64,000 bases of DNA from Schlesneria sphaerica. GTDB taxonomy: Bacteria; Planctomycetota; Planctomycetia; Planctomycetales; Planctomycetaceae. Location of the stretch: contig NZ_CP172346.1 of the NCBI RefSeq assembly GCF_044336245.1, forward strand, positions 3,410,001 to 3,474,000, read 5' to 3'. This document shows positions 54,668 through 63,522 of this stretch, one piece after another. The notes beneath the pieces were generated by a model. That model was not told the DNA's origin and ran no database searches. It was given only the letters and a program-made list of their open reading frames with translations. A program made the position numbers and the translations under genes. Every line of letters begins with the position of its first letter. Within the stretch, counting starts at the first letter, position 1.

Positions 54668-56197
54668 ATGACCTTCTCCTATCCCGATGTGATCCCGTTT
54701 CCACAACGAGCGGTAGCTGCCCCTCCGGCTGCTCCCGTCCATGTCAGCGAGCCCGCTCCCTCGGTCCTCGTGGTGTCATCTGACACCGAGATGGCTCGAC
54801 GACTGTGTGACGATGGTCAAACACTTGGGATGGTCTGCCGAACGGTTTCATCCGTGGAAGCAGCACTACAGTCACTTCACACGCAATCAGCCGACATCTG
54901 TCTGGTTGGTGTGCTTGGAGCAGGGGAAACCGTCGCCGGGTTTACGAGCCAGATCCAGCAGAAGGGGTGGTCAACACAGGTCATCTGTGTTGTCGCCGAA
55001 GCCACTGCGGACAGCCCTCAGCTCTTCTCCAGTGCATCGGGTATCGAACACCTGGCCGAGCCTTACTCGCCAGCGATCTTCGCTCGAGTGCTGAACAACG
55101 CCAGCCAGCGAGCACGGCTGCACGCCGAAAACCGTCGTCTGAAACGACAACTCAGCAACCGCAACCTGCGGGACATGGTCGGACACAGCCCTGCCATGCA
55201 GAGCCTGCGTCAGCAGGTTCAGCAAACCGCCGAACAGATTGGCTGCGTACTGCTGAAGGGAGAACAAGGGACAGGAATCGATCTGGTCGCACAGGCCATC
55301 CACGATTCCAGCCGACGCGCTCATCGCCCCTTTGTGAAAGTCGATTGCAGCGTGCTGTCGGCCGAAACACTCGAAGAGGAACTGTTCGGACAGCTCGAAC
55401 ACGAACCTGGGGGGATGACCCGCCACCGTCCCGGTCGACTCGAACAGGCAGACGGCGGCACACTGCTGCTCGACCAGGTTCAGCACATCGCTTTGCCCGT
55501 CCAGAAACAACTCGTCAACCTGCTGCGTGAACAGCGGTTTGAACACCCCGTGACCCGCGAACGCATCCGATTTGACGTTCGGTTCGTGTTTGGATCACAC
55601 GTCGAACTGGAAACACTCGTCGATCGTGGTCTCTTCCGCCGTGATCTCTACGAAGAAGTCTGTCGCATTTCGATCGTTCTGCCGACACTGCGATCCCGCA
55701 AGGAAGACATCGGTGCCTTAACCGAACACTTCCTCCGTCGCGTCGCCGGTCGCGAAGGCAAACCGACCCGTTCGATCATGATCGAAGCCCTGCATGTCCT
55801 GCAAAGCTACGACTGGCCCGGCAACGTTCGCGAACTCGAAAACATCATTGAACGTGCGTGTGCACTGGACTGGGGCTCAAAGCTCACCGCTGCGATGCTC
55901 GAACCCTGGATGTCAAAAGAGTGTACGAACGATGGTCCCGATGCACTGCCCGGCATGACACTGGCCGAGATGGAGCGAAAGCTGATCGAAGCCGCCTTCA
56001 ATCGCTTTGCGGGCAATCGTGAAAAGACAGCGAAGGCACTGCAGATAGGAATCCGAACTCTTTCGGGAAAACTCCGCGAGTACGGTTACCCACCACGAGG
56101 GGGGCCAGGATCGAACCTCAAGGCCTGGTCACCTGCCACTCAGCCGATGGATGCACCCGCCGAAATTTCGCACATGATGGACCGACGCGCTGCCTGA
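54668..56197 (+). CDS. Degenerate NtrC-family regulator (pseudo-receiver, inactive AAA+, Fis HTH)
   Basis: 509 residues. Residues about 34-155 follow a receiver fold (SVLVVSSDTEMARRLCDDG) but the phospho-acceptor position reads ICLVGVLG with no Asp. The AAA+ part (about 170-400) is recognisable by VGHSPAMQSLRQQVQQ, FVKVDCSVLSAETLEEELFG and WPGNVRELENIIERA. Yet Walker A reads GEQGTGIDL (about 198), lacking the Lys; the GHEKGAFTGA sigma-54 loop is replaced by LEHEPGGMTRH; and Walker B reads GGTLLLDQVQ with Gln for Glu. The Fis-type HTH at the end (NREKTAKALQIGIRTLSGKLREYG) is intact. It probably binds DNA without driving ATP-dependent sigma-54 melting, so a repressor, anti-activator or sigma-70 role is likely. 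The reading frame is uninterrupted, arguing against a pseudogene. Confidence 0.88.
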   Translation: MTFSYPDVIPFPQRAVAAPPAAPVHVSEPAPSVLVVSSDTEMARRLCDDGQTLGMVCRTVSSVEAALQSLHTQSADICLVGVLGAGETVAGFTSQIQQKGWSTQVICVVAEATADSPQLFSSASGIEHLAEPYSPAIFARVLNNASQRARLHAENRRLKRQLSNRNLRDMVGHSPAMQSLRQQVQQTAEQIGCVLLKGEQGTGIDLVAQAIHDSSRRAHRPFVKVDCSVLSAETLEEELFGQLEHEPGGMTRHRPGRLEQADGGTLLLDQVQHIALPVQKQLVNLLREQRFEHPVTRERIRFDVRFVFGSHVELETLVDRGLFRRDLYEEVCRISIVLPTLRSRKEDIGALTEHFLRRVAGREGKPTRSIMIEALHVLQSYDWPGNVRELENIIERACALDWGSKLTAAMLEPWMSKECTNDGPDALPGMTLAEMERKLIEAAFNRFAGNREKTAKALQIGIRTLSGKLREYGYPPRGGPGSNLKAWSPATQPMDAPAEISHMMDRRAA

Positions 56198-57112
56198 TTT
56201 CCCCCGCGACGGCCGGCCATGCCAGTCAGACCGGTCATCACAACCGCACCCGCTACGTCCTCTGCGTCCGCGACGCTGACGTGGCAAGATTGAGCGGTGG
56301 GAAGTCCACACATTAAGAAACACCCGATGGCTCACTGCCGTCGCCACGTAAAAACTACGATCCCCTCGTGCCAGTTTTTGGGAGAGAACTGGTGCGAGGG
56401 GACGTATTTATTTCAGAGGTCCGCAATGAGGCTCCCTGCGATAGACATCCTCAACCGAATCACTGACCGCGATGTGATTCGGTATGAATGCGCAGGGCGC
56501 AGGTTACCTTCTGCGCAGCAGGGGGGTACTTTCGCCGTTGAATGAGGGAAAGTGGCTACGCTTCACCAAGGGTGACCTGGACCGCGGACGCGCTTTGCGA
56601 ACTCCGGGTCGAATCGGCGCATGCCCCAGGAATTTGCTCACTATTTCGTCGAGAAGTTTCTCGAAATCTTGTCTGACCGTCGCGGTTGTCATACTTCTAC
56701 CTCGGTTTCATGCTGTGAACGCCACACGGAACACCGGACAATCAAACCTAGTTCACTAAATGCAATATGTTGCGTAGACAGCGTTGATTTTCGTAAACAG
56801 ACGGGTCCGCCGCGCCGGCAATTCCAGATTTAGCGAATACAGGAATCGCACAACTTCTACGCCCTCGCGGGCAACGGATCCGAGCAACCCATCGTCAGTC
56901 CTGCACGTCTGCCCGGTCTCCGCGACTATTGAGCATTCCCTCAAATAGGGAAGGGGCCAGAGTTCACGGATTTCACGACCGTACGGATTTCGCGGACTGA
57001 CCGTTCCTGACTAGAATGGGGTAAGAGCACCAGAAGGCGAGTTTCGCGTTCGGCCTCAGCAACAACGCGGAAACCGGCTTCCGAAAATGCCTTGTCAGCC
57101 GCGAGAAAAGAT
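56198..57112. other. Gene-free stretch with a run of hairpins
   Basis: About 915 bases between the degenerate regulator and smpB. Three successive stem-loops occupy 56362-56517 (listed separately). The remaining part (56520-57112) has short frames on both strands, one on the minus strand (56504-56692) with a protein-like start, but none convincing. smpB's promoter must lie at the right end. Confidence 0.45.
56362..56517 (+). ncRNA. Candidate structured RNA: three consecutive stem-loops
   Basis: Stem 1: CCCCTCG-TG-CCAGTT (56362-56376) with AACTGG-TG-CGAGGGG (56387-56401), 13 pairs with a two-base internal mismatch and a 10-base loop. Stem 2: CCGAATCAC (56455-56463) with GTGATTCGG (56474-56482), nine perfect pairs. 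Stem 3: TGCGCAG (56489-56495) with CTGCGCA (56511-56517), seven pairs. Stem 1 is followed by ACGTATTTATTT and might instead be the terminator of the regulator gene, 165 bases upstream. No known RNA family is recognised. Confidence 0.35.
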
Positions 57113-57601
57113 ATGGCCAAACCTGCAGAATCCAAACCAGACTACTCCCTGTCCCGCGTCGTTTGTCGAAATCGCCGCGCGAAGCACGAGTACGAACTCA
57201 CGGACTCGCTCGAATGTGGCATCATGCTGCATGGCAGCGAAGTCAAAAGCGTCCGCAATAACAAAATCTCGATCGAAGAAGCGCACGTCAGGGTCAACGG
57301 TGGCGAAGTCTGGCTCGTCGGGTGTGACATTGCTGAATACCCTCAGGCCACCTACCTGAACCATGATCCGAAGCGTCAGCGTAAGTTGCTGCTCCATCGA
57401 CGCGAGATTCGTAAATTTGCGGAAGTGGCCAGCCAGAAAGGTCTGACGCTTGTGCCGCTCGATGTCCACCTGGTCCGCGGTAATGTGAAAGTCACCATCG
57501 CCGTGGGGAAGGGTCTGAAGCGACACGACAAGCGAGAAAAACTCAAAGAACATGATGCCGATCGTGAGATCCGGCAGGCACTGCGGCGGAACGCCAATTG
57601 A
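57113..57601 (+). CDS. smpB: SsrA-binding protein
   Basis: 162 residues from the ATG at 57113, giving MAKPAESKPDYSLSRVVCRNRRAKHEYEL; an upstream TTG at 57092 is less likely. SmpB is a small OB-fold RNA-binding protein that brings tmRNA to stalled ribosomes for rescue and tagging. Family hallmarks are CRNRRAKHEYELTDSLECGIMLHGSEVKSVR, the loop GEVWLVGCDIAEYPQATYLNHDPKRQRKLLLHRREI and the basic tail (GKGLKRHDKREKLKEHDADREIRQALRR) that enters the mRNA channel. Length is normal. The tmRNA gene itself is not recognised in the window. A HEAT-like gene starts 55 bases downstream and may be cotranscribed. Confidence 0.96.
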   Translation: MAKPAESKPDYSLSRVVCRNRRAKHEYELTDSLECGIMLHGSEVKSVRNNKISIEEAHVRVNGGEVWLVGCDIAEYPQATYLNHDPKRQRKLLLHRREIRKFAEVASQKGLTLVPLDVHLVRGNVKVTIAVGKGLKRHDKREKLKEHDADREIRQALRRNAN

Positions 57602-57655
57602 CACCGCTGCGCGATGCAGTCTGAAATCAGTCGATTTGAAGTGAGATGGATGCGG

Positions 57656-58984
57656 ATGACAAAGAAGACACCTTTGCAAACGGCGCTGGAACAGGGTCTG
57701 GCTGACGACGCGAACTTGTTCGAGTCCCTGAACGAGCTCGGGCAGTATCGGATCGAATCCACTGACGATGCTGAGGCGCTTGTCGACGCACTCGAGATTT
57801 ACATCGAACGACCGATTGAAGCGCCGGGCGTTTTCACCGCCTTTCATCAGCTCGTCTCGCTTTTTCAGTCAGTCAGCACGGTCAGCGTGTTCCAGTACCT
57901 GGTCCGGCGTGGAATTCCACCTTTGATCCGAGCCTATGATCAGCGGCTGCCGTTCGCGGAAGAACAGCAGAACGAATTGTTGTTCGCGGTCAAAATCTTC
58001 GCCTGCTACGGCCTCGAAGAGGGACTCGACCGACTGGTGCAGGCCGCCTATCACCCGGTTCTGCGTGAAGGGTATCTGTGGTCGGTGATCTTCGAACAGC
58101 TAGGCGATCAGGACCCGCTCCTTCCCGACCTGGTTGACCGCATGAGTGATCCGTTGCCGGATGGCTTCGCATGCGTCGCATTCCTGGATTGGGTGAACCG
58201 GCTGGTCCGGGAAGACGTGATCGAGCAGCATCCGTTCGACTCGCATGAAGGGGTCCAGAAGCTGCGGCACTGGTTACGCAGCAGCAAAAAAGACGACTTC
58301 AGTTTTGCGCACAGTTCTGCGGCCTCGCTTCCGTTTATCAGCGAACCCCACCGGGAACAGTTGCTCGCGCTGGCGATGGATCACCCTGATCCGAAAGTTC
58401 AGATGGAAGCCGCATGGGCGTCCGCCCGACTGGGAAGTGAAGCGGGGCTCAAGTTTCTTGTTCGCCTGACACTGGATCGCAGCTTTTCGACGACGGCCTG
58501 CGCCTATCTTGAAGAGCTCAATCGAGACGACCTCATTCCTGACGAAGCGAATGAAGCCAATTTTCGTGCGATGGCGGATATGTGTGACTGGCTGGCACAT
58601 CCGCAAGAGTTTGGCCGCGCGCCGGACGAGATCGAACAGTACGATACCCGCGAAATCTTCTGGCCCCCGACTAACGACGTCAGGCAGCTCTGGTTGTTCA
58701 AGTACCGGTACGTCGCGGAAGAGCCCGGGGAAATGGATGATTGCGGCCTCGGCTTCTTCGGCGGCACCACCTTCTCATTGTTCGATGAAACGTACCCCGA
58801 CATGCCCCCGGAAGACGCGTATGCGCTCCATTGCTGTTGGGAGCTGGAAATGAATGAAGATATTCGAGCTCCCGAGGTTCGCTCGGTAGAAGCCGGAAAA
58901 GCCATTCTGGAAGCGGGAGCCCGCGGAGAATACGCCACGGCGGATGACGATGATGAGGAGGATGATTTCGACGAAGACTTCTGA
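57656..58984 (+). CDS. HEAT-repeat-like protein with acidic tail
   Basis: 442 residues from the ATG at 57656 (MTKKTPLQTALEQG); earlier in-frame ATGs at 57614 and 57650 are possible, none with a good ribosome-binding site. Residues about 20-330 are almost wholly helical, in short repeated pairs such as LPFISEPHREQLLALAMDHPDPKVQMEAAWASARLGSEAGLKFLVRL (HEAT/armadillo-like). The rest is a small aromatic-rich domain with WLFKYRY and GLGFFGGTTFSLFDE, then an acidic tail ending DDDDEEDDFDEDF. HEAT proteins are scaffolds for protein-protein contact. The tail may bind basic partners. Function is unknown. Position 55 bases after smpB suggests a shared transcript. Confidence 0.65.
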   Translation: MTKKTPLQTALEQGLADDANLFESLNELGQYRIESTDDAEALVDALEIYIERPIEAPGVFTAFHQLVSLFQSVSTVSVFQYLVRRGIPPLIRAYDQRLPFAEEQQNELLFAVKIFACYGLEEGLDRLVQAAYHPVLREGYLWSVIFEQLGDQDPLLPDLVDRMSDPLPDGFACVAFLDWVNRLVREDVIEQHPFDSHEGVQKLRHWLRSSKKDDFSFAHSSAASLPFISEPHREQLLALAMDHPDPKVQMEAAWASARLGSEAGLKFLVRLTLDRSFSTTACAYLEELNRDDLIPDEANEANFRAMADMCDWLAHPQEFGRAPDEIEQYDTREIFWPPTNDVRQLWLFKYRYVAEEPGEMDDCGLGFFGGTTFSLFDETYPDMPPEDAYALHCCWELEMNEDIRAPEVRSVEAGKAILEAGARGEYATADDDDEEDDFDEDF

Positions 58985-59122
58985 CGAACTCACTGTGCAA
59001 GACCGTCATGAATCGACATCCGCAGGTCGAACCCCCTTCCAGGTCACATTATTGGCTAGCAAGCAGTAACATCGGAGGACGAGCATGCCGTACGGACACT
59101 CCATAATCGTCGTGACGACTCA

Positions 59123-60478
59123 TTAGTTTCTGCTCTCTTCCCATTCCGTAAACTCCCGCAACAAGGTCGAAGAGAGGTCAAGAACCTTTTTGGCATGCGG
59201 GCCCTGACGCCCACCTGCGTCCCCTGCGTTCTCTCCAGCGAGATCGCGCAGGATGTGCTGGAATCCTGCGCGACTCAAGCCTTTATCGTCGTCCCCCCCG
59301 TTGATAATCTCGTACCGTTCAGGCAAGCGTTTCAACATTTCCAATAAGTTGACTCGCTCCTCATCCGTCAGTTCGTAGAGAGCACTCCCCGAGAGGTGGT
59401 AGACCTGTATCTGACGGCGAAATTCCTCAAGAACGAGAGATCTCGCCCACACGTCCGGGCGGTCCGCCAACGGATCGAGCAACGCCGCCATCACTTTGAA
59501 CCGGGTGAGATAGTCGGAATGCTGCAAAGGAGCCCAGAGGGGCGGAAACTCGCTTCGTGGATGGCTCGCCATGATATTCACAGCATCCTCGAATCTGTGA
59601 TCCCGAATCGCGTCTTCCACCTGAGTTCGCAGCGCTTGTTCGCGTTGAGTTGCGGGGAGTACCGCACACCATCCTGCGACCGAAACAATAGAGAGCAACC
59701 AGATTGACCATCCAGCACGCGTTTCAGCCCCCTGCGGAAGAATCTCTCGTCTCCAGCGGGGCGTACGTGCCAGGAATGCGAAGAACGTTGCCATGATCCA
59801 TAACGGCAGCAACAGCGCAGTTAACACCTGTACCTTAAGCGTTGCATCCAGGATAAAGCGCTGACTTTCCGTCATGCGGAGTCCCGCCATCAATGCCATG
59901 AGAGAGACTTGCTGAGGCAGCATTCCCAAGAGAGTGAGAGTAACAAAGCTGGCGAAGAGCATCACGACGGACGTTGCCGCGATGAAGTTTGCATGATACG
60001 TCACAATAATCACACGGATGATCAATGCGACGCGCCAGACCGAGACAATCGCCAGCAGATAAAGATTCGATCTGACCGCGCCTTCAGGACTGAACAGTCT
60101 TTCGACGGGGATGGCGTACAACCAGGCAAGCGGGGCCGTCATCCAGTAGAGACCAAGAAATGAGCGATATTCGGCATACCACGGCCTGAGACCTGCATTC
60201 CGAACCTTGGCCAACCGGCTCACTATGATGAACAACAGGCCTGATGTCACCACCGAAGCTGCGAATGGCAGTAGAAGATGCCAGGGCTCACGCAGCAGAT
60301 CCTCGCGGTCGTACTCGCGCGCGAATCCTGCCGATAAAACGAACAGAAATCCCACCCAGATTGAGGCAGGATTCGAATCGACAGTGAGAATGGCCTGGCG
60401 GGAGCCCAAAAGGTACTTGACCAGTGTGACGACAGTGAGCGGCTCTGTTGAGGGTGGTGAATCAGTGTCGGTGACCAC
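59123..60478 (-). CDS. Multi-pass membrane protein of unknown function
   Basis: 451 residues from a GTG at 60478, with AAAGG eight bases upstream; no in-frame ATG lies nearby. About six membrane helices fall in residues 35-270: SIWVGFLFVLSAGFA, LLLPFAASVVTSGLLFIIV, FLGLYWMTAPLAWLYAIP, NLYLLAIVSVWRVALII, MLFASFVTLTLLGML and LLLPLWIMATFFAF. The C-terminal 180 residues are soluble and mostly helical with several Trp and Arg residues. Its layout recalls planctomycete Yip1-like or hypothetical envelope proteins but I do not recognise it. It converges on the HEAT-like gene. Confidence 0.6.
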   Translation of the reverse strand: MVTDTDSPPSTEPLTVVTLVKYLLGSRQAILTVDSNPASIWVGFLFVLSAGFAREYDREDLLREPWHLLLPFAASVVTSGLLFIIVSRLAKVRNAGLRPWYAEYRSFLGLYWMTAPLAWLYAIPVERLFSPEGAVRSNLYLLAIVSVWRVALIIRVIIVTYHANFIAATSVVMLFASFVTLTLLGMLPQQVSLMALMAGLRMTESQRFILDATLKVQVLTALLLPLWIMATFFAFLARTPRWRREILPQGAETRAGWSIWLLSIVSVAGWCAVLPATQREQALRTQVEDAIRDHRFEDAVNIMASHPRSEFPPLWAPLQHSDYLTRFKVMAALLDPLADRPDVWARSLVLEEFRRQIQVYHLSGSALYELTDEERVNLLEMLKRLPERYEIINGGDDDKGLSRAGFQHILRDLAGENAGDAGGRQGPHAKKVLDLSSTLLREFTEWEESRN

Positions 60479-60647
60479 GCGAAGGCCTTTATTCTGATAC
60501 GACTGACAGCGAATCGTTCGCCCGGCTTCGTGTGCTACTTAGCGAGAATCGTAAAGACAAGGCTCCCCCGCCCAAGCCGGAACAGTTACCCTTAGCAATT
60601 GTACTGGTTTTCCGAGGTCTCATCGCGAGGGTAGGGGACCGCCAGGG

Positions 60648-61979
60648 CTACCTCCGACTTGTATCATCGCTTGCTGAGCTTTCCGGGCTTGCACCACGGT
60701 GATAGCGCTGCCGTCGGTCCCAGACTGCATCCTCATTGTAAAGAGACTGGCTCAGCCAGATCAGTCCGGATCTCAGTTCTTGCGCTGTCATTCCGCGCGG
60801 TTCGTGTGTCAGATCGAACAGAGTGCATTTCTCCCAGAAGCGGTCCTCAAACAGTCGGCCTTCGCGACGGAGCTTGTCGTAGAGTGGAGTGCCGGGGAAG
60901 GGGGTCTGTAATGTGATCTGAACCTCAAACAAGCCCGCTTCTCGAACGAACTTCAGCACCTGGTCGAACACTTCTGTCGACTGATCATCCAATCCAAGAA
61001 TGAAGCAGCCATTCACTGTAATGCCTGCGGCCTGAATTCGCGCAATTGCCTCGTGGTATCGTTCGAGTTGTTTCAGCTTCCAGTTCGACCGCAGTTCAAG
61101 CCCGTTCAACCCGACTGACGAGGGGCTTTCCAAACCGATCAAAACCTGTCGACAACCCGCATCGCGGGCCAGTGAAATGAGCTCGAGATCTTCTCCAAAA
61201 CTGATATCCGTTTCCGTAAAGAAGCGAATCTTCTCAGGGATCAGAGACCGCATGAGGCTTCTGGAATGCCCGCGGTTAACGAACGTATTGTCATCTGCGA
61301 ACTCGATGAACGGGCGTGACCAGATCGCTTTGATCCGTCGAATTTCGCTGACTACCTGGGAAACGGGCTTGGTCTGATATCGGGGAGCAATCAGGATGGA
61401 ACTGGCACAAAAATCACATCTCCAGGGACAGCCCCGCGCAGTCTGAACGGTAATACGATTGTATTTGGCAGGGTCGAGCAGATCGAAGCGTGGAATCGGA
61501 GAGTCCGCAAGATTCCAAGGTGCGATCGCGCGATAGACCGGCTTGAGCCCGCCCGAACGAGCGTCTTCGATTAATTGGGGCCAGATCGCCTCTGCTTCGC
61601 CGATGACAATCGCATCCGCATGTTCCATGGCCTCATCAGGCAAAGAACTGACGTGCAATCCCCCCAGTACCACTCTCGTGCCACTTTCTCGATACAGGTC
61701 CGCAAGCCGGTAGGCATCCTCGATCTGAGCCGTAAAGCTGGAGATCGCGACCAGATCGAATTGGTCGTCGGGGGGTGAATCCCGGTTGAAATCGAAGAAC
61801 TCGTGGTAAGAAATCTCGTCCAGATTTGACGTTAAGCCCGCCAGCGTCAACAGACCAAGGCTCGGTAATTGAGCGATGACTTCCTTGCGCTCAACAAATC
61901 CGGGCATCGTGAGCCCCAGTTCCAGCAGCTCGGGATCCCAGGCGCGAACTCCGCTCATCGCGATGAAGCCGATTCGCAT
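60648..61979 (-). CDS. B12-binding-domain radical SAM protein
   Basis: 443 residues. The ATG at 61979 has AAGGGG about six bases upstream. The N-terminal domain (about 1-150) is a cobalamin-binding Rossmann-like fold (GLLTLAGLTSNL, VAISSFTAQIEDAYRLADLYRESGTRVVLGGLHVSSLPDEA). The radical SAM barrel carries the [4Fe-4S] motif CxxxCxxC at Cys184, Cys188 and Cys191 (ARGCPWRCDFCASS), plus FADDNTFVNRG and QTPFPGTPLYDKL. Such enzymes methylate or rearrange unreactive carbons. Their substrates include hopanoids, tetrapyrroles, P-methylated antibiotics and many unknowns. The C-terminal 40 residues are disordered. I cannot choose a substrate. Confidence 0.9.
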   Translation of the reverse strand: MRIGFIAMSGVRAWDPELLELGLTMPGFVERKEVIAQLPSLGLLTLAGLTSNLDEISYHEFFDFNRDSPPDDQFDLVAISSFTAQIEDAYRLADLYRESGTRVVLGGLHVSSLPDEAMEHADAIVIGEAEAIWPQLIEDARSGGLKPVYRAIAPWNLADSPIPRFDLLDPAKYNRITVQTARGCPWRCDFCASSILIAPRYQTKPVSQVVSEIRRIKAIWSRPFIEFADDNTFVNRGHSRSLMRSLIPEKIRFFTETDISFGEDLELISLARDAGCRQVLIGLESPSSVGLNGLELRSNWKLKQLERYHEAIARIQAAGITVNGCFILGLDDQSTEVFDQVLKFVREAGLFEVQITLQTPFPGTPLYDKLRREGRLFEDRFWEKCTLFDLTHEPRGMTAQELRSGLIWLSQSLYNEDAVWDRRQRYHRGASPESSASDDTSRR

Positions 61980-62371
61980 GAAATGCCCCTTAGAGACGGG
62001 AATTGTTCGAAACGAGCAGCGATTGCGTCAGGTTGGACCGGTCAGATGATGCGCTGACGAATCGGGACCAGCCGAAAGATGGCAGGATACCATCGACAGC
62101 GTGGGGATCGGCAGTCTCACCGACAGTCTGACCGACAGGGGAGGGACGCAATCCTGCTCTGGGCCAGGCCACAGTCTCTACCCGTCGGATGGGTATTCAC
62201 CCGATGCGACCCCCGTCGGGGCGATCGATGCTTACCGGATTATTAGACGCAGAGAAGGTGGTTCTGACGAGTGCCAGCCTGTTTTTGGTTGCAATCTCTT
62301 GAGCACGACGGCCTAATGGCGGCCAGCGTAACGTTCGTCAAATCGCGAATTCACTCGAGCGGGTTGCAATC
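61980..62371. other. Gene-free divergent stretch
   Basis: About 390 bases between the radical SAM gene and the STAS gene. A short tandem ACCGACAG occurs near 62115-62140. No promoter or RNA structure stands out. Confidence 0.35.
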
Positions 62372-62755
62372 ATGGGTTCCGATGTTTCTTTCCAGTCCGA
62401 GATCATCGATGGTGACATCCTGGCCATCGTCTTGCGCGGGGACCTGGATTCCATTTCAACCCCGGAATTTGAGCGTCAGCTCCAGACCCATCTCGATGCA
62501 GGCTTCACCAAATTCATTATTGATTGCCGCTACATGGGCTTTATTTCCAGCGTGGGAATCGGAGCATTGGTCGCACTGAAAGCACGACTGGCAAGAAAAG
62601 GAGGGACTGTAAAGCTGGCAGCCATCCAAGGGACGGTGATGCAGATATTACGTCTTGTCCGCATAGATAAGCTGCTGGACATTTACGGCGACCTGGAATT
62701 CGCACGACAATCGTTCTACGAACCTGCCACTGACCCACAGGCCGAATCCGTGTGA
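62372..62755 (+). CDS. STAS-domain anti-sigma factor antagonist
   Basis: 127 residues with no clear ribosome-binding site. It is a single STAS domain like SpoIIAA/RsbV: LAIVLRGDLDSISTPEFERQLQ, KFIIDCRYMGFISSVGIGALVALKARL and TVKLAAIQGTVMQILRLVRIDKLLDIYGD. The expected phospho-acceptor is Ser59 in FISSVGIG, where the usual preceding Asp is replaced by Ile. In known systems the unphosphorylated form sequesters an anti-sigma kinase. No anti-sigma kinase or RsbU phosphatase is adjacent. It points towards the pspA gene, which is on the other strand. Confidence 0.88.
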   Translation: MGSDVSFQSEIIDGDILAIVLRGDLDSISTPEFERQLQTHLDAGFTKFIIDCRYMGFISSVGIGALVALKARLARKGGTVKLAAIQGTVMQILRLVRIDKLLDIYGDLEFARQSFYEPATDPQAESV

Positions 62756-62833
62756 ACCGCCCGGCGTCGTGGATAGATCGCCGGGCCCCCCTGGCCAGAC
62801 CAGCCTGCAGCAGTTCATTCCGATCGCGATCAA

Positions 62834-63382
62834 TCAACCGCTGATCTGCTTTCGCAATACTTCGAGCTCATCATCAATTTCCCGATGCAGGTCACTGACA
62901 TCAGGGGCAGTGGGGACCCTGAGGTACCGCGGGACATTTGTCTCGGAATCCGATCGATCGACTCCCATCTCATCGCGACGTCGCAAAGCGTCTGCCAGCC
63001 GGGCTTCAAGCGCACGCTGCATGGTAGCGAGGTGCTCAGAGTACTTGATGGCGGCTTCGTGCTGTTGCGCCAAACCGGCGATAAGGTCTTCGACTTCCCG
63101 TTTACGCAGCAGCGACTGGCGAGCATCCGCTTCCGCCCCCGACTGCAGGTGCTCTCTGGCCTTGGCCGTCCACATCTCCACCTGAACCCGATGTGCGTCA
63201 ATCTCTTGCCGCAAAGTCTCTTCCGAAGCCCGAGCCGTCCGGACGCTGCGCTGAGCCCCGGTGAGTCCTTCCTCCATTTCTTTGATAATCTCGACAATCG
63301 CTACTGCAGGGTCCGCTGCTTCCGCGAGCAAGTGTGAGAGATTACAGGTGACAATGTCGGTCAGACGGCTGAAATAACTCAT
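62834..63382 (-). CDS. pspA: PspA/IM30 family protein
   Basis: 182 residues, shorter than the usual ~220 but covering the coiled-coil core. It starts with the amphipathic helix SYFSRLTDIVTCNLSHLLAEAADPAVAIVEIIKEMEEGL, then two long helices with heptads (QRSVRTARASEETLRQEIDAHRVQVEMWTAKAREHL, KREVEDLIAGLAQQHEAAIKYSEHLATMQRALEARLADAL), ending with a shorter helix (DLHREIDDELEVLRKQI). PspA/Vipp1 forms ESCRT-III-like rods on the inner membrane and protects it from leakage. Its start is 140 bases downstream of the stop of the sigma factor gene on the same strand, so regulation by that sigma factor is plausible. Confidence 0.85.
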   Translation of the reverse strand: MSYFSRLTDIVTCNLSHLLAEAADPAVAIVEIIKEMEEGLTGAQRSVRTARASEETLRQEIDAHRVQVEMWTAKAREHLQSGAEADARQSLLRKREVEDLIAGLAQQHEAAIKYSEHLATMQRALEARLADALRRRDEMGVDRSDSETNVPRYLRVPTAPDVSDLHREIDDELEVLRKQISG

Positions 63383-63522
63383 CTTGTATCTCTACTCCAC
63401 AGCCGGATTACCGGCCCCTTGTTTGAATGGGATCATCCTGAGCCTAACGCAAGTCGTTGCACGCTGGATCAGCATGACTTCTCATTTTTATCGATACGGA
63501 CTTGAAATTCTGGTCTGCATCC

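Noticed and set aside
55152..55546. Minus-strand frames antisense to the degenerate regulator
   Set aside because: Shadows of a gene with strong family similarity on the plus strand.
56504..56692. 62-codon minus-strand frame with protein-like N-terminus (VRQDFEKLLDEIVSKFLG)
   Set aside because: The second half is Arg/Ser/Pro-rich noise, the plus strand reads an equally plausible frame, and there is no ribosome-binding site.
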